Positions 63,887 to 64,000 of a DNA stretch of 64,000 bases are shown here, piece by piece. Numbering within the stretch: position 1 is the stretch's first letter; every line of letters begins with the position of its first letter. Below the pieces are notes generated by a model. That model did not search any database and had not been told where the DNA came from. It saw only the letters and a program-made list of their open reading frames with translations. The DNA is from Kaistella sp. SH40-3. Lineage in GTDB: Bacteria; Bacteroidota; Bacteroidia; Flavobacteriales; Weeksellaceae. A program made the position numbers and the translations under genes. The stretch lies in contig NZ_JAQYUS010000008.1 in assembly GCF_030686865.1 (NCBI RefSeq), positions 79,023-143,022 of the forward strand, read 5' to 3'.

Positions 63887-63920
63887 CAAAAAACCTCCTA
63901 CAATTAAATGTATGAGGTTT
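63887..63920 (-). terminator. Terminator facing the window end
   Basis: AAACCTC-TACA pairs with TGTA-GAGGTTT. On the minus strand it is followed by TTTTTTGTACG. It lies 35 bp after the stop of the partial frame at 63955. Confidence 0.7.
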
Positions 63921-63954
63921 AAAAAAACTGGTCTCGTTCTTCTGACATGATAAA

Positions 63955-64000
63955 CTACTGAACTACTTTTTCATCATTGGGAATTAATCTATTCTCTATC
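63955..64000 (-). CDS. C-terminal end of a gene running off the window (tentative)
   Basis: Only one of three minus-strand frames is open from the edge to a TAG at 63955-63957. It encodes the last 14 residues (IENRLIPNDEKVVQ). A strong minus-strand terminator 35 bp downstream supports a real gene. Too short to identify. Confidence 0.35.
   Translation of the reverse strand, partial: IENRLIPNDEKVVQ

Overview
The window looks like chromosomal DNA from a flavobacterium, most likely the Chryseobacterium/Kaistella group (Weeksellaceae). This is inferred from the low GC content, the near absence of Shine-Dalgarno sites, Bacteroidetes-type promoters (-7 box TAnnTTTG), two proteins with type IX secretion (T9SS) C-terminal sorting domains, an IPExxxVDY protein, DUF6702 and a short flavobacterial arginine decarboxylase. 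No rRNA, tRNA, CRISPR array, prophage or insertion sequence was seen. It is mostly a core-genome neighbourhood.

Layout. 1-7.8 kb: a minus-strand operon SpoIIM / membrane protein / DUF4129 / DUF4350 / MoxR / DUF58, followed by OsmC and a small membrane protein, with an RDD protein transcribed divergently from it. 8-15.5 kb: agmatinase and arginine decarboxylase (arginine to putrescine), separated by a plus-strand block (alpha/beta hydrolase, DUF5808, HAD phosphatase), then thiamine pyrophosphokinase, a cobalamin adenosyltransferase and a hydrolase. 15.6-22.8 kb: ribokinase, DUF4241, valS, DUF1573, PPK2, the RNase P RNA (rnpB, minus strand) and an MscS channel. 22.9-34 kb: a lipoprotein plus secreted metalloprotease pair, sucC, phosphatidylserine decarboxylase, a DMT transporter, several small envelope proteins, class II HMG-CoA reductase and an ABC-F ATPase. 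34-42.5 kb: a secreted EEP-family hydrolase, a two-component system divergent from an outer-membrane beta-barrel protein, and clpB. 42.8-46.3 kb: an incomplete phenylacetyl-CoA epoxidase cluster (paaE, an unknown gene, paaA) and formimidoylglutamase. 46.6-50.8 kb: acpP-fabF-rnc-IPExxxVDY-pyk. 51-54.3 kb: an unrecognised Bacteroidetes-type gene behind a clean palindrome, then groES-groEL. 54.5-61.6 kb: M1 peptidase, a HupE/UreJ gene broken by an in-frame stop, a giant secreted subtilase and DUF6702. 61.6-64 kb: ACP phosphodiesterase and radA.

The most notable unexplained structures are regulatory. They are: three TTAACC boxes at exact 11-bp spacing between the two-component genes and the outer-membrane protein; a 7-2-7 palindrome before the 51-kb orphan gene; a 15-bp direct repeat at 42-bp phase plus a dyad upstream of paaE; an ABA'B' repeat upstream of acpP; and a hairpin-associated 38-nt repeat found twice after clpB, with a diverged third copy after pyk. 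Also notable are the nonsense-interrupted HupE gene and the truncated paa cluster. No wholly new gene system is evident.
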